Source: Nitzschia sp. DOCU1 (taxonomy: Eukaryota > Bacillariophyta > Bacillariophyceae > Bacillariales > Bacillariaceae). From it: DNA of 64,000 nt. The DNA lies in the NCBI GenBank assembly GCA_951394045.1, contig OX595992.1, positions 2,771,919-2,835,918 on the forward strand. The letters run 5' to 3'. Of the stretch, positions 19,830 to 31,014 are shown one piece after another. The stretch's first letter is position 1; every line of letters begins with the position of its first letter. A program made the position numbers and the translations under genes. The notes below the pieces were generated by a model. That model saw only the letters and a program-made list of their open reading frames with translations. It was not told the DNA's origin and made no database searches.

Positions 19830-22093
19830 ATGATTACAACTTTGAAATCGGTCTTGCTACTACTTTTCTGTTCCAGGGCAAGTATTCTAGCTCTCAAACA
19901 GGAAGGCGACAGTTGTACAGTCCGATTCGGTACGCAAGAAGGATTTGGTGGTGTCTTTCATTACTTTGAAAGTCAAAGCACCGGAGGCAAATGCAGCGAT
20001 GACAAAGGCTTGTTTTGCTACACCGAACTAGACGATGGTAAAATCGGAAAGGACTTTCCTGGAACTTGCCAGCCGGTAGGATGTTTCAAGCCCTTGGACG
20101 ACACCAATGGACGCGTGACTATTTGCCACCGAACTTGTTCCGAGACGAATCCATGGGTCCGTGTCACCATTGATGCAAGTGCTTGGACCGCTCATTCCTG
20201 TGGTCATACTACGGAGACATGCAATGGGTAGGTACATCAAGACATGCGTGCCTCGTCATGGCCGCTCGTCGTCTCACTTGCTTCTCCTTACTTTCTCACT
20301 CTTTTAATCATCCAGCGCCAATTTGACGTACTGGGGCACACATGATCGGGATTACATCCTGAAGGAGCATGGGAGCCGTACCACTGTAGCAAACAGGCTC
20401 GGAAATGATGCGACTGCTATTTCGGACTATTGGAAGGCTTGGGAACCCGCTTGCCCCAGCGTCCGCAATGGTGAGTGCTGCGAGTTTGATGGAACGTATG
20501 GGTATACTTGCTGCGGCCGCGCTGTGGGAGGAGATCCAATGCCTGTAATTACTATATCTTCATCCACAACGCTCTCGCCAATAAGCAGTCCCACCCCACT
20601 AGCACCAATAAGCAGTCCCACCCCACCCGCACCAGTAAGCAGCCCCACCGCTGCGCCTATCCCGGCACCAGTAAGCAGCCCAACCGCTGCGCCTATCCCG
20701 GCACCAGTAAGCAGTCCCACCGATGCACCTGTCTTTGGCCCCACCACCCAAGCAGCACCAGTAAGCAGTCCCACCGATGCACCTGTCTTTGGCCCCACCA
20801 CCCAAGTAGCACCAGTAAGCAGCCCCACCGATACGCCTGTCTCTGATCCCACCCCAGCACCTGTCCTTTCGGCTGTGGGTCCAACTGTGTCTCCAGGCGA
20901 TTCCTCCAACTGTTTCAATCGCCGCCTCCAAAACAATGCCCTCGAAGAACGATGGGCAATCGATGTTCCCTCATTCCGATACCAAAAGAGTCTCTCCTTC
21001 CATCTCGAATTTCCCATATCTTCTTACATTAGCTCGGAAAACATGGTTTCCTATACGCTAATGGAAAGCACCTGTACCAACTCGTACATGGGATCCGGTT
21101 TGGTCCATACGCAAGGATTACGACTCCCAATCGACGGAGGACAACGGGTAGGCCTTGCCGTATGGATTGACCCCCAAGAAATCTCCAGAGACACGGAAAT
21201 CTATTCCGAGGGAATAATTGACAACCAGATGAAGGCCAATGTAGACTTTTGTATCCGTTTCAGCCTTTATACGCCTCCTACCACATCGGGGGGAGCCGTG
21301 GAAGTCAATTTTATGGAAGTGATTGTCCGATTCGATGCCGACTTGACGGATGGATTCTCCATTGGAACCTTGACTGCTACACCTTACGATCGATGCGAAC
21401 AGGAAGCCAATGACGCGTTTGAGGTGGAAGGTGAGTGGCAAAGCAGAGCGTCTGCACCACCTTGTTTTTTGAATTCCTTCTTCTAACAGTCCACTTGTTT
21501 CCCATTCATCAGGCTACTTTTGCAACGAAGGAACCGAAGCCACTCCCATCGAACCCGCTGTTCCCACTTTGAATCAAGGAGAAATTGTCAAAGTATGCGT
21601 CCGTCCTGTTCAAGACGCCTTGGACCAAGGCGTTCGGATGCGAGCTCTCAAAGAGTTCACTTGGATACTTGAAGATGGTGCTGTCCAACAGCCTGCGATC
21701 GTGGATTACGCCCTCGCCGATAACATGTTGACGGTCATGTACTGCACGGAAGGTTATGCCATTTGTCACTTTGAAAGCATTCTCTTTGCCGCCTTCTTTG
21801 CTAGCCCCCGAGCGGTTGTTGGAGGTACGGGAATTGCCGATTTGCAGTTTGGCGGCGAGGCTTCGGATGTCTCCATCAGCCCCAAGTTTCGGCGACAATT
21901 ACGTAATGAGGGCCGTCAACTTCAAAGTGATCAGCCGACGGGGGGTGGTTCCGCCGAATTTTCTTTGGAACTCAATCTTCAGCAAGCCTCACCCCGATCA
22001 TATTCAGGGGCTGCTCGAACAACTCTTCGAGTATCCACTCTGCTCCTTGTGGGATCTACACTGCTCGCCATGGTGTCATCCTCCACAGTCTAA
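19830..22093 (+). CDS. Secreted, probably GPI-anchored Cys-rich PT-repeat protein (3 exons)
   Basis: Exons 19830-20227, 20316-21430 and 21513-22093. Both introns are GT-AG (88 and 82 nt) and the join stays in frame to give 697 residues. The N-terminus is a signal peptide (LKSVLLLLFCSRASILA). A Cys-rich domain follows with about 14 Cys, then a Pro/Thr/Ser linker of PAPVSSPT[AD]AP repeats (20600-20850), then a beta-rich domain with few Cys. The end is a small-residue stretch followed by a hydrophobic tail (LRVSTLLLVGSTLLAMVSS), which looks like a GPI signal. Probably wall or surface located. The family is not recognised. The gene is intact although it lies between pieces of a broken cyclase gene. 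Confidence 0.75.
20600..20850 (+). repeat. Pro/Thr-rich coding repeat
   Basis: The DNA repeats CACCAGTAAGCAGYCCMACC at 18-57 bp spacing. Two adjacent 57-bp units (CCAGTAAGCAGTCCCACCGA...) starting near 20704 and 20761 are nearly identical. This makes an extended, probably glycosylated spacer, likely variable in length between strains. Confidence 0.8.
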
Positions 22094-22369
22094 CTGTTGT
22101 GCGGTCTCATGGTGTCGTCGGCAAAGGCAGAGCGTCATTGCTTCCGGTTGTTTCCTTTGCTATTCGCAATTCCTTTGGACACATACTTGGTAGTTGAAGT
22201 GCGAAATGGGGATAAGACACTAGTAGGGCCAATCCACGCAGGTCATGCGAACTTTTCCACAATAGAAAAGCCCCAAATCTTGGGGCACACTAACACATTA
22301 TTTTTTATCCCGGATTCTTCTCCTCATTCTCCTCTTGGGAGAAAAGATTAGTAGGATCGGGATGAATGT

Positions 22370-23396
22370 GGCGGTGGAATCGTTACCACCGTTTCAGACG
22401 TTTGTTACATATTCACGATTTGGCGTCGTCGCGGTATTTGGCAAAACATTTTCATGCATCCGCTTTATCCTATCACAACCATGTCGACGAAATATACTGC
22501 TGAAAGCAATAACCAGCTCTGACCAAAACGAAACCACCAGGTATCACTAGTGATCCACTGGCTCGCTGCGCCGTCGTATTCAGTGCCTTGATTCATGATG
22601 TCGACCATGACGGAGTCACCAATGCACAGTTGGTCAAGGAAGGCGATCTGACGGCCCTCCACTATATGAACAAGAGCGTCGCGGAACAAAACTCTATCGA
22701 CATTGCCTGGGACTTGTTGATGCAGCCAAAATTCGATAAACTCCGTCGCCACATCTACACGAGCGCGGCGGATTTGAGACGATTCCGGCAGGTCGTTGTC
22801 AATACTGTATTGGCCACGAATATCATGGATAAAGATCTGAAGGAACTTCGCAACAAGCGATGGGCCGACGCCTTTGACGCTGCTGCTCCTGACTCCGATC
22901 AGTCTGCTCGAGCGGCGGTCAATCGCAAGGCTACGATTGTGATTGAGCACTTGATTCATGCCTCCGATGTTGCCCACACAATGCAGCATTTGCATTCCTA
23001 TCGCAAGGGGAAGGCAAAACTGTTTGCAGAAATGCATCAGCTGAAATGGTACGAGGGAGAGCTTGGGTTCTTCGACTTTTACATCATTCCACTGGCCAGG
23101 AAGTTGAAGGAGTGCGGCGTTTTTTGGGGTTTCTAGCGACGGGAATTTCTCGTACGCCCTTCGCAAGGAGTGGCAGATCCGCGGAAAGGATCTGGTCAAA
23201 GAGGTGGTAGAGAGCTTGGAGGCCCGGAGGCGTTTGTCCGACACGATATCCTTTGATCGGGGGGTCAAATCACCGTCCACCAGAAGTCGCAGGTCGGTAG
23301 CGAAAGCTAGTTTGCCGACGGCCCCACAGGATGACGAAAACGGCATATCCTCTCATCGCCAGGAAGACCACGGCTTTTCAATTGAATGGAAGGTTT
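22370..23396 (+). pseudogene. Cyclic-nucleotide phosphodiesterase remnant (C-terminal part of cyclase-PDE fusion)
   Basis: From about 22560 a good class I PDE catalytic domain is readable: VVFSALIHDVDHDGVTN carries the HDx2Hx4N metal signature, followed by NKSVAEQNSIDIAWDLLM, FRQVVVNTVLATNIMDKDL, IEHLIHASDVAHTMQH and GFFDFYIIPLARKLKECGVF. The upstream part (22380-22550) is recognisable only with frame changes (TMSTK, LLKAITSS). A segment before LKWYEGELGF is missing, and a frameshift near 23120 is followed by in-frame C-terminal sequence to a stop at 23396. The enzyme would hydrolyse cGMP/cAMP. It is the third piece of the same decayed gene. Confidence 0.78.
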
Positions 23397-23928
23397 AGGC
23401 GACAGAATCTTTTGCTCGGGTGAGGGAGGAGTCCGTCGGGGAGCGCGAACTTTGGGTTTATCAAGGACTGTCAAAACAACAGAAGCAATGAATATACTGA
23501 TTCTCAGCTCAACAATCAAGATGAAACAAAGATAGTTTCGATACAGCGTGTGGTTTGACCATCGCGTGCGGGCCCGCGTTGCTCGAATATCGCTGTGCAG
23601 TGTTGATGCTAAAAAGTAGGGTTTCGCCGACTTTTAGCTGCAACATCCACCTAATTGCATGTGTCTCATTATTGTCACTTGTCTGAAATCGTGTTCTGCA
23701 ATAAATGTGCCCACTCATTGTTGGCGTTCCAAAGAATTCCATTTTCACTACCTACCGGTAGACAGAACGCCCGAGTTCGGGTTAACAACCACTTAGAGGA
23801 CAGAACGAAAATGCTGGAGATAATAAAACCGCCCATTCCTCCCACAGCGCCCTTGGTCATCGTATCACCAAATCCAAACCACCTACCACAAAACCAGCGA
23901 CTTCATCATGAAAACTCCTGCGCCGAAG
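23397..23928. other. Intergenic, upstream of the first PxxPxRxxS gene
   Basis: No gene or element seen. CTACCGGTAG, a 10-bp palindrome, lies at about 23752. Confidence 0.35.
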
Positions 23929-24669
23929 ATGTCCATGGATCTCTATTTTGATTACCTACGAAACAAAAATGGTGAAGGCAGCATCTTTGTGCTGATTCGC
24001 GATCAAGCAGCAACGTCAATGACCAAGTTAAGCTTCAGCAGACTGAGAACGGATGTTGACACGATTAGTAGTACCTCATCAGCGAAAACGTCTACGCTTT
24101 ATTCGCTCAAGAAAACCCGCCGACCCCTCGGGCAGTCCAGCGCCAGCTCCTTGCCGCCAGCATTTCCAGTACGACGAGGTAGTCAAGAATACACTCGTCC
24201 ACTAGTATCATTAAAAAGTTGTGGGGATGCTGCGTTCAGCACCGATGATGATGGCTCACCGACTACAGATCTGGTGAGAATGAACGATTCCTCGTTCCCA
24301 TCATCATCGCCACCAACGTTGCCGCTGAGGCGTGACAGCGGAGAATATTCCCAGTATGGTCACTTGTTGGAAGATGATTCACCATCATTACTACTAGGGT
24401 CCATCGATGGCGCGCTTGAGCTTCTGCGGAATAGCGTACACAACGAGCATTTTACTAGCGTATCATGTCTGCCCTCATTTTCACGTGCAGAATGGCAAAG
24501 GCCGGCGTTGCGAGCGGATGAAGAAGAAGATGCGAGGAGCGAGCAACGAATGAATGAAAATGGACATCAGGTACTAGAACCAAGGCCGAGTACTAGTCCA
24601 GCATTTTCATCTAAAGCAGGAACCAAGATCAGACCCCCAAAGTTTCCGAAGCGACAAACATCACGATAA
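23929..24669 (+). CDS. Ser-rich disordered protein with PxxPxRxxS motifs (paralogue 1)
   Basis: 246 residues. The ATG at 23929 is preferred over the in-frame ATG at 23908 because MSMDLYFDYLR then lines up with the start of the paralogue at 25683. The N-terminal ~30 residues (YFxxLR...VLIRDxAA) are conserved between the two. The rest is Ser/Thr/Pro-rich with acidic patches and no predicted fold. Three copies of P-x-[FL]-P-x-R-x-x-S occur: PAFPVRRGS, PTLPLRRDS and PKFPKRQTS, the last one residue from the C-terminus. PxxPxR is the class II SH3-ligand pattern and RxxS a basophilic kinase or 14-3-3 pattern; use of either is inferred. No known family. Confidence 0.6.
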   Translation: MSMDLYFDYLRNKNGEGSIFVLIRDQAATSMTKLSFSRLRTDVDTISSTSSAKTSTLYSLKKTRRPLGQSSASSLPPAFPVRRGSQEYTRPLVSLKSCGDAAFSTDDDGSPTTDLVRMNDSSFPSSSPPTLPLRRDSGEYSQYGHLLEDDSPSLLLGSIDGALELLRNSVHNEHFTSVSCLPSFSRAEWQRPALRADEEEDARSEQRMNENGHQVLEPRPSTSPAFSSKAGTKIRPPKFPKRQTSR

Positions 24670-25682
24670 TAAGGATATTCTCGATTCTTTTCTAGCGCTG
24701 CCGCTGCCGTCCTAGGTTTTGATCTGTCAGCAGCAAGGGCTCTAGAATCGCCGTGCAGATACTAGTAGTATTGGCCTTTTGCCGGGTCAAATTATCACGT
24801 TAATAACGATATTCTCTTTTCTTTTTTAACGTCGCAGCCGTCCCAGTCCTCTGTTGTTATCGATTTTTTGCGTTTGCTATCAGGAGGGGCTTCAACATCG
24901 CAATAGATGTGAGCCACCTGAAACACTTCACCAATTCAGCGACGTTGCTATCTGCGAGCTCGTTGGTTGATTGTAAACGCATCGCCCTTCAATCCATTTG
25001 ATCGCTTTTCGTTTTATTTCCCGTGCCGTTGATGAGCCTACTTTGCTGCGACGTTGTGGACTCGAGATCTTCTTCGTGACCGCGTTTTACTCTAGTAGCA
25101 ACTACAAGAACCGAAGCCCGATGTCGGAATAGAACGAGTGTGACAAAGTAAGTGAGTATTGAATTGCACCATACTTTCAAATTTGATCTAGACCACCTCT
25201 CGTGGTGGTGAAGAAGAAAATGCTCGTCATGGTAGTGAAACGCTCGGCTTGGTTGGTTGGAAGGAGAAAATCAAAATGAGATGCGAAACGGACAATCTGA
25301 GCGGAGTATCTTTTGTATGCCTCAAGAGTTAATATTTTCCCAGTACATAGCAATTCCACGCCACTCTCGATGACAAACGGACGAATATTGCGAATGCCTC
25401 CGGCGCCAAAACAGCATCTACTATTGCCTTCGGGGAGCAAAAGTGGCGGGTAAAGGCAACGTCATTAATAGCCGACACTGATTAAAGAACATTTGAGAAC
25501 ATTTGAGGAGATATTTCCTTCTTTGGCATAATAATTGGGTTCAAAAACTCTTGGGAATGCGCAACCAGCGTCTTCAAGCTGCCCAGAACGCGTTGCTATC
25601 CATAGAGATTGTCCGCGATGGGAGAATGAGCAAGTCGTCATTAATCCCATCACCTTGATGTTACTATTTATTTTGCTAAACA
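24670..25682. other. Intergenic between the two paralogues
   Basis: No coding pattern recognised on either strand. ATCACGTTAATAACGATATTCTC near 24794 echoes ATCACGATAATAAGGATATTCTC at 24660, so the 3' end of the upstream gene was partly duplicated ~135 bp away. Confidence 0.35.
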
Positions 25683-26276
25683 ATGTCGCTTGACTGCTAC
25701 TTTTCATCGCTACGAAAGGAATATGTTGATGCTGAAGAGCTGATTCTGATCAGAGACGATGCCGCCGCTTCTCGCTATCCACCCTCAAGCTCGGCAAGTT
25801 TCCAAAGCATGGGATCAAGGCAACGTCGAACAAGCTCTGGTTCGGCCCACGCCTCTGCTGCTCGGAGCACATCCTTTGAGGAAAGCTTGGATGGATGTCC
25901 TATGCCGCCCGGATTTCCGGTCCGACAAGAAAGTTCGGAGTTGGTACTGCTGTCTTCCTCCCACTGGGCCGGCGGCGCAACTCATGATGCTTCCTTCAGT
26001 GGTGGAGTGGCATCTAGTACGACTAGCCGCTCGGGGGCGAATTTAGTTGATACAGACGACGACGATGGTGAGATTCCATCTTGGCGCCCCCGTTGTCTTC
26101 CTGGTGGAGCGAGCCCCGTTCTCAATCGATTCTACGACGAAGTTTGCCCAGAAACGAGAATTGGTGGCTCCTCCAGCGAATCAGCACCAGGAGGCAACCT
26201 CTTTATTATTCCCAGAGGCAGTGGCAGAAAGGCCTTGGTGCCGCCAACGTTCCCCAAACGACAAATCTCCCAATGA
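25683..26276 (+). CDS. Ser-rich disordered protein with PxxPxRxxS motifs (paralogue 2)
   Basis: 197 residues from ATG at 25683. It shares with the gene at 23929 the start MS-D-YF--LR, the LIRDDAA block, PGFPVRQES in the middle and PTFPKRQIS one residue from the C-terminus. The remainder is low-complexity Ser/Gly/Ala. Same strand and ~1 kb apart, so a tandem duplication is likely, but divergence outside the motifs is heavy, which suggests that the motifs are under selection. Function unknown. Confidence 0.58.
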   Translation: MSLDCYFSSLRKEYVDAEELILIRDDAAASRYPPSSSASFQSMGSRQRRTSSGSAHASAARSTSFEESLDGCPMPPGFPVRQESSELVLLSSSHWAGGATHDASFSGGVASSTTSRSGANLVDTDDDDGEIPSWRPRCLPGGASPVLNRFYDEVCPETRIGGSSSESAPGGNLFIIPRGSGRKALVPPTFPKRQISQ

Positions 26277-26956
26277 TTTGACTCGTGCTAGATTGGCCAT
26301 GCATCCTACTACTACAATAGAATGAAGAATACTAGAGACTATACTAGCTACTAGCTTGCTACTACTATCATACGCACTCACCTTATGACTTCTCTATAGG
26401 GTTATTCTTTGCTAGCCGGCTAGGGACCTGTTGTTGCCAGCGTAGAATGAATGTGTTTTGTAGGTGGGTGCCTATCTCTGTTGTCCTCGGACGAAATGGA
26501 CGGTGTATCGCTTTTACCCGGACCAAGCTTTTCATCTCGTGACCAGTTGGCTGAACTAGTTCGGGGGCGGTATTTTGCGTTCATGATCTTCTTACCGAAA
26601 ATTGCTCCCAGGTCTGCTGCTCCCAGTTGTGTAGTGCCCGCACCAGATGACGACAATCGATGAATCCGGTACAAAGTCGGCGCACAAGAACATGTTCGTC
26701 GGCTTACAGCCTTTTCAAGCCATGGCTGAGTCTCCCAGTTTTCCTCATGCTGCATCGTCTGCTGATTGAAGGTTCTCATGCTGATACACGGGAATAGTGA
26801 CCATTATGCAAAACTCAAGCAATCTTATAGTATTCTTGAAAAGGCATTTGAGAACAAGTCGGGCTCTTTTGTTTATTGAAAGTGGACCTGACATGAATGA
26901 CGGGAAACGGCTCTCTTTGCCAGTTGGCCAAGTGATTTGTTATGCCGTCGTCATTA
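26277..26956. other. Intergenic with CTAGTA-rich tract
   Basis: 26300-26370 is a run of ACTACTA/TACTAGC motifs just after the stop of the preceding gene. The remainder shows no recognised gene. A 119-codon frame on the - strand (26420-26779) is open but has no support. Confidence 0.35.
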
Positions 26957-28486
26957 CTACGGACTAAAGCCGCTTCGTAGGACAGAAGCTTCCTGTAGTT
27001 CGAGCTCAATTCCCACTTCATTTGGCTTTGTGAATTCCGCCCGCCACTCATAGACGCACATTCCCAAACCCTCATTGGTATAGCACGCCTTGGCCGAGTT
27101 TTGTAAAAAGAAAAAGATCGGCCGTCCATTGGCATCCAACTTGGGTCGAAATCCATCTTTGAGCACTTGCTCGTATAGTTGCTTGCGGACTTGAGAAATC
27201 TCGACATCTTGAGCTTCTCCTCCAAATGGTACAGTTGCCACTTTGCGTCGGGGTTGATAGACATAGGCACAACCAGGTTCGCTTCCTTGTGTGGCTTCCT
27301 CATCGGGACCGGCAATGGGCCATTCCGGGTTGGTTTGAAATTCCACCGACAAGGTAATCTTCCAGGTCAATTGTAACTTTCCGTCACTAGAGCGGGGTAC
27401 CAGTTGCACTTCCACGGGACTCGTCGTTACATAACGTTGTCGAGTCGGTCCCATGGTCTTGATGATACATGAAAAGGCATGATTGGGAATAAAAGTCGCT
27501 GTACTATCCTCGCGCGACCCCGTTTCCAGGACGGTTGGTTGAACGACCCATCGTGCAGGAATATCATAGGTTTGATAATTTCCAAACAAGGATGGTTCCT
27601 TGCGATTGACTCGGGGCAAAAGCTCCGCCGAAGGTGTCATGCCAATATGATACCAATCCCAAAAGCGTGGAGCAATTTGTCTACCAATGGTTCCAACCAA
27701 ATCACCACCATTATCCACCAACTTGTCTAGTTGTTCCACAACCTTGTTTTCTTGCAAGGTAAGAGTCGATGATCCCAATAACAAGATCCGTGGTGCCCAA
27801 AAGGTCGGCCACATGACGGACAATTCCCATTGCAATTCGACTTGATTGTCCGACGTTTGTTGACCACTCACAATGGCTAAATCGACCGCCTTGTAAAACG
27901 GCAAAGCGTGTTGCTCTAGCTCTTGCAGTGGCGTCTTGCTAGACTTGGCAATATTAGGCAAGGGACACGTCCAATCCAGTTTTGAAGCATACATGTACTC
28001 CAGGTTAGGAGGTGCCGCTCCTTGATATAACAGAGCATTGATTTGACTTTGCAACGCACTCGCCAAATTGGCCACTGTTGGAGTTTCAAAGACTTGACGG
28101 TCATCAAATCGTTGAAATCGGGTAATTTCTGGCGTGTTTTCAAACGCTAATGAGGCCGCATTTTGTTCATCGATTTCATCGTAAAATTCTTCCTTTTGCT
28201 TGTTGCCACCAAAAAATTCGGCTCCAGCAATACCTGCAGGGGCCTCATCGTCTTCTTCCAAAATGGGGGATTGTTTCTTATTTTGCGGCTGAGAGTATAA
28301 CGGCGTGGTATAATGGTGACGACTACCAGTTGCCTGCAAACCAAAGGCGTGCGTCGAAGACAAGGAAAGAAGAATCAGCAATCCAGTCACTGCTATCGGG
28401 GCGAGAGGGAAAAAGTGTAGCGAGGGCGACCTTCTTGCTGGCAGCATCGCGTTTCCACCACTATCTGTTGACCGTATCGTCGCCAT
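26957..28486 (-). CDS. Plastid-targeted conserved protein of unknown function
   Basis: 509 residues from the first ATG in frame (28486). The N-terminus carries a hydrophobic signal (LAPIAVTGLLILLSLSS) ending in THAF-GLQ, an 'ASAFAP'-type motif with the required Phe, then a Ser/Arg/Tyr stretch: the two-part address of diatom plastid proteins. The mature part starts after an acidic linker. A region with LDWTCPLPNI and LPFYKAVDLAIV is followed by WELSVMWPTFWAPRILLLGSS and a C-terminal half rich in beta strands (VVQPTVLETG, WKITLSVEF). It may be a lumen- or stroma-facing protein of two similar halves, but the family is not recognised. Single exon, intact. Confidence 0.72.
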   Translation of the reverse strand: MATIRSTDSGGNAMLPARRSPSLHFFPLAPIAVTGLLILLSLSSTHAFGLQATGSRHHYTTPLYSQPQNKKQSPILEEDDEAPAGIAGAEFFGGNKQKEEFYDEIDEQNAASLAFENTPEITRFQRFDDRQVFETPTVANLASALQSQINALLYQGAAPPNLEYMYASKLDWTCPLPNIAKSSKTPLQELEQHALPFYKAVDLAIVSGQQTSDNQVELQWELSVMWPTFWAPRILLLGSSTLTLQENKVVEQLDKLVDNGGDLVGTIGRQIAPRFWDWYHIGMTPSAELLPRVNRKEPSLFGNYQTYDIPARWVVQPTVLETGSREDSTATFIPNHAFSCIIKTMGPTRQRYVTTSPVEVQLVPRSSDGKLQLTWKITLSVEFQTNPEWPIAGPDEEATQGSEPGCAYVYQPRRKVATVPFGGEAQDVEISQVRKQLYEQVLKDGFRPKLDANGRPIFFFLQNSAKACYTNEGLGMCVYEWRAEFTKPNEVGIELELQEASVLRSGFSP

Positions 28487-28872
28487 GATGCTTCTGTAGG
28501 GTAGCTTCTTCACAAGTAGTAGTTAGATGTTGGATGGACAAAAAGCACCACAAGGCATCATGGTGATGGTTGTTGATGTCGTTGATGACAAAAATCTTTC
28601 GTTTGTTATGTGACGTGTTGCTTCTGGCCAAACACGTGGAAGCACAAAATGAAGAGTCCACGGAGTCATTCATTTCAACGGCATAGCAGACAGGCGCCAC
28701 AGACCTTTCCGACCGTCCAACACCAGCATTCGAGCGAGTCGAAAAAGCGCGGGAACGAACGAAGGCGAACGAAAGGGACGATGCCGATGATACTGTTTGG
28801 GAAATCTTGCCATTACTTTTTTCACTATACCACTACCGCCCCTAGCACCACTGCAGACTCTATTCACACAGT
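28487..28872. promoter_or_regulatory. Divergent promoter region
   Basis: 386 bp separate the divergent starts of the plastid protein gene and the LRR gene. No specific site is assigned. Confidence 0.3.
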
Positions 28873-29943
28873 ATGGAGTCCTTGATTACCCGAATTGAAG
28901 AGGGTGATCCAGACTTGACGACTCTCGCCTTGACGTCGGAGTGTGAATCGGTGGAACAATTGAATCGGCTGCTGCAAGCCCTCCAGCAGAAACATCATTG
29001 CGTCGAGTCGGTGGTATATCGAGAATCCTTTTTTCCTTTGCGTAGAATTCGAGAACATTTACCACGTGCCGACATTGTACGCATGCTCTAACAAGTCTCT
29101 CAGTATGCCACCCATACCTTGCAATTGCCACCCACCATGATGGGAATGGTACGAGGACCCTTGGCGAGTTTGACGGTCGGCACTCAGGTCCAGCACTATC
29201 ATGCCGATGAGGCGATCACCTTTGGAAGTGATGCCGACGTGTGGGCCATGGCGGAACGTTTCCGAGAATGCACTCAGTTAACAACACTGGACTTGGAAGA
29301 TTGTTATGTCTTGCGTAGTCGACCGCCTAGTTTGGATCCTATACTACAAGTTATTGCCGAAAAGGACACGCTACAATTACTCCACCTTTCTTGTCATCCT
29401 GAACAGCAAATCAAACAACCCTTGTTGACTACCCACGGCTTGAGACACTTCTTTTGCCTACAACGTTTTCGTTAGAAACGTTGAATTTGAGTCGATTGGG
29501 TCTCGAGGACGAACACTTTGGAATATTGGCACAAGCTTTATTGACCAGTACAGTCGGTACGACATTACAGTGGTTATGTTTGGACGGCAATCGACCCAGT
29601 CGTGCGGGAGTACAAGTGCTAGCCAATGCCTTGTCGTCCGAGGACACTACGCCCACTCTTCGAGGTCTTTCTCTGTTGGAGACCTGGCACACTAGCAATG
29701 CCGATTGGAGTCGTCTCTTTCCCGTCAATGCATCCTTACAACACTTGGAACTGGATCACAAGTTCAACCACACGGACGTGGAATCGTGGTTGATTCTCAA
29801 TCGACAAGGACGAGCCGATTGGATACGAGAGGGTTCCATGCTTCCACTCAACTTGTGGCCACTCGTTTTGGAACCCCTCTCGGAATCGCCGGCTACAATT
29901 TGGTATATTCTACAATTCTTTTGTGAATCGTTACTTTTACGGT
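28873..29943 (+). pseudogene. Ribonuclease-inhibitor-type LRR protein, lightly damaged
   Basis: Coding sense runs from ATG 28873 through LRR-like repeats: LTTLDLEDCYVL, LQLLHLSCHPE, LETLNLSRLGLEDEHFGILA, LQWLCLDGNRPSRAGVQVLA and LRGLSLLE. It ends with a typical diatom LRR tail, WLILNRQGRADWIREGS. Two lesions: an in-frame TAA at 29089-29091, after which the same frame continues, and a frameshift near 29440-29460. Such intracellular LRR proteins bind other proteins; the partner is unknown. Lesions are few, so loss is recent or the assembly has errors. No GT-AG intron removes the TAA convincingly. Confidence 0.65.
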
Positions 29944-31014
29944 GACATATTGCGAAACAATTCGGGGCTGCGGCCAGAGGGTCTGGAACGGCAAATACTG
30001 CTACAAACGGCTACTGCTGGAGTAGTAGTAGCATACTGAAAACGGAGGACGACTGCTAGAGGTGGATGTGTGAGCGAGGCAGCTGATGAGCACATTGATG
30101 CAAGAATGTCACGATGCGTGCTGTCTGCTGGCAAGGCGGTCCCAGCCAATCCTCGTCGCGGAAAGGTCTACATTACTACCAGAGTAGAGAACTACTAATA
30201 GTCGCTACAACCGCCGCCACTACCACCTTGGCGGCGGTATGCTGAAGTTATTTACTAGTACTCCAGAACGACGCCATGCTTTCTGCTACTCCTCTAGCAC
30301 TAGTACTAGCACGCTACTCTACGTACTGAAACTGTAGCTACTAGTAGTATCATTACTCTTGCGGTGGAGCTGTGATGCTAGACCACGCTTGTCGTACTCT
30401 ACTCTAGTATCATGACTACGCAAAGCAAAAAATATGGAAAGGGCCAGAAAAGAGCAGAAAGAAGCGGTGAAAATTATGCATTCGTGATTCCTATGGCTTC
30501 GACGCAACTAAAAATTACAGTTCTGTATGCTGTGTGGGGATCATATTTCGATTGTCCCTGCATTAATATCCATATTGCCTTTGCTTTTCGATTGTGGTGC
30601 GTGCATTCCTCTTACCAGGCCCATGGCCTAAAAGGGCATATGTGAGGCATATATATTGACCACATAGAAGAGAGTGCTTTGAATTCCGCGTTATTCCAAA
30701 CGCCTTGATAACTATCGCTAAAACAACTTCCCCTCAACTTCACCTAGTCGACAACTTCCCCTCAACTTCACCTCAACTTCACCTCGTCGTCGTACCGTGC
30801 GCGCCAAAGGGATGACCGTGCGCGCCAAAGCCAGCCAGTCCGACATCCACCAACAGAACGAGTCGGCCGACCAAGGTAATAGGGTCACATCTAAATCGTG
30901 TGGTTCGAGAAAACTGGAATGGAGGAAACGGAGTCAACACAAACAATGTGAAAGAGCCGCCATCACACAACATTGCCTTTGGCCACCGACGGGTCAAATA
31001 ACAAAGCAGGTAAC
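29944..31014. other. Intergenic with CTAGTA tracts and short tandem repeats
   Basis: 30165-30420 is rich in CTACTAGTA-like motifs. At 30722-30786 the unit CAACTTCCCCTCAACTTCACCT is repeated in whole or part, and the unit TGCGCGCCAAAG occurs twice at 30797-30830. No gene is recognised. Confidence 0.4.

Noticed and set aside
20427..21017. Gly/Val/Leu repeat protein on the - strand
   Set aside because: It is the reverse reading of the Pro/Thr coding repeat of the secreted protein; repeats stay open in several frames.
25177..25440. 87-codon frame on the - strand between the PxxPxRxxS paralogues
   Set aside because: Has a few protein-like stretches but no family pattern and no plausible start context.
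26420..26779. 119-codon frame with ATG on the - strand
   Set aside because: No homology, motif or composition evidence; the length is within what chance allows.
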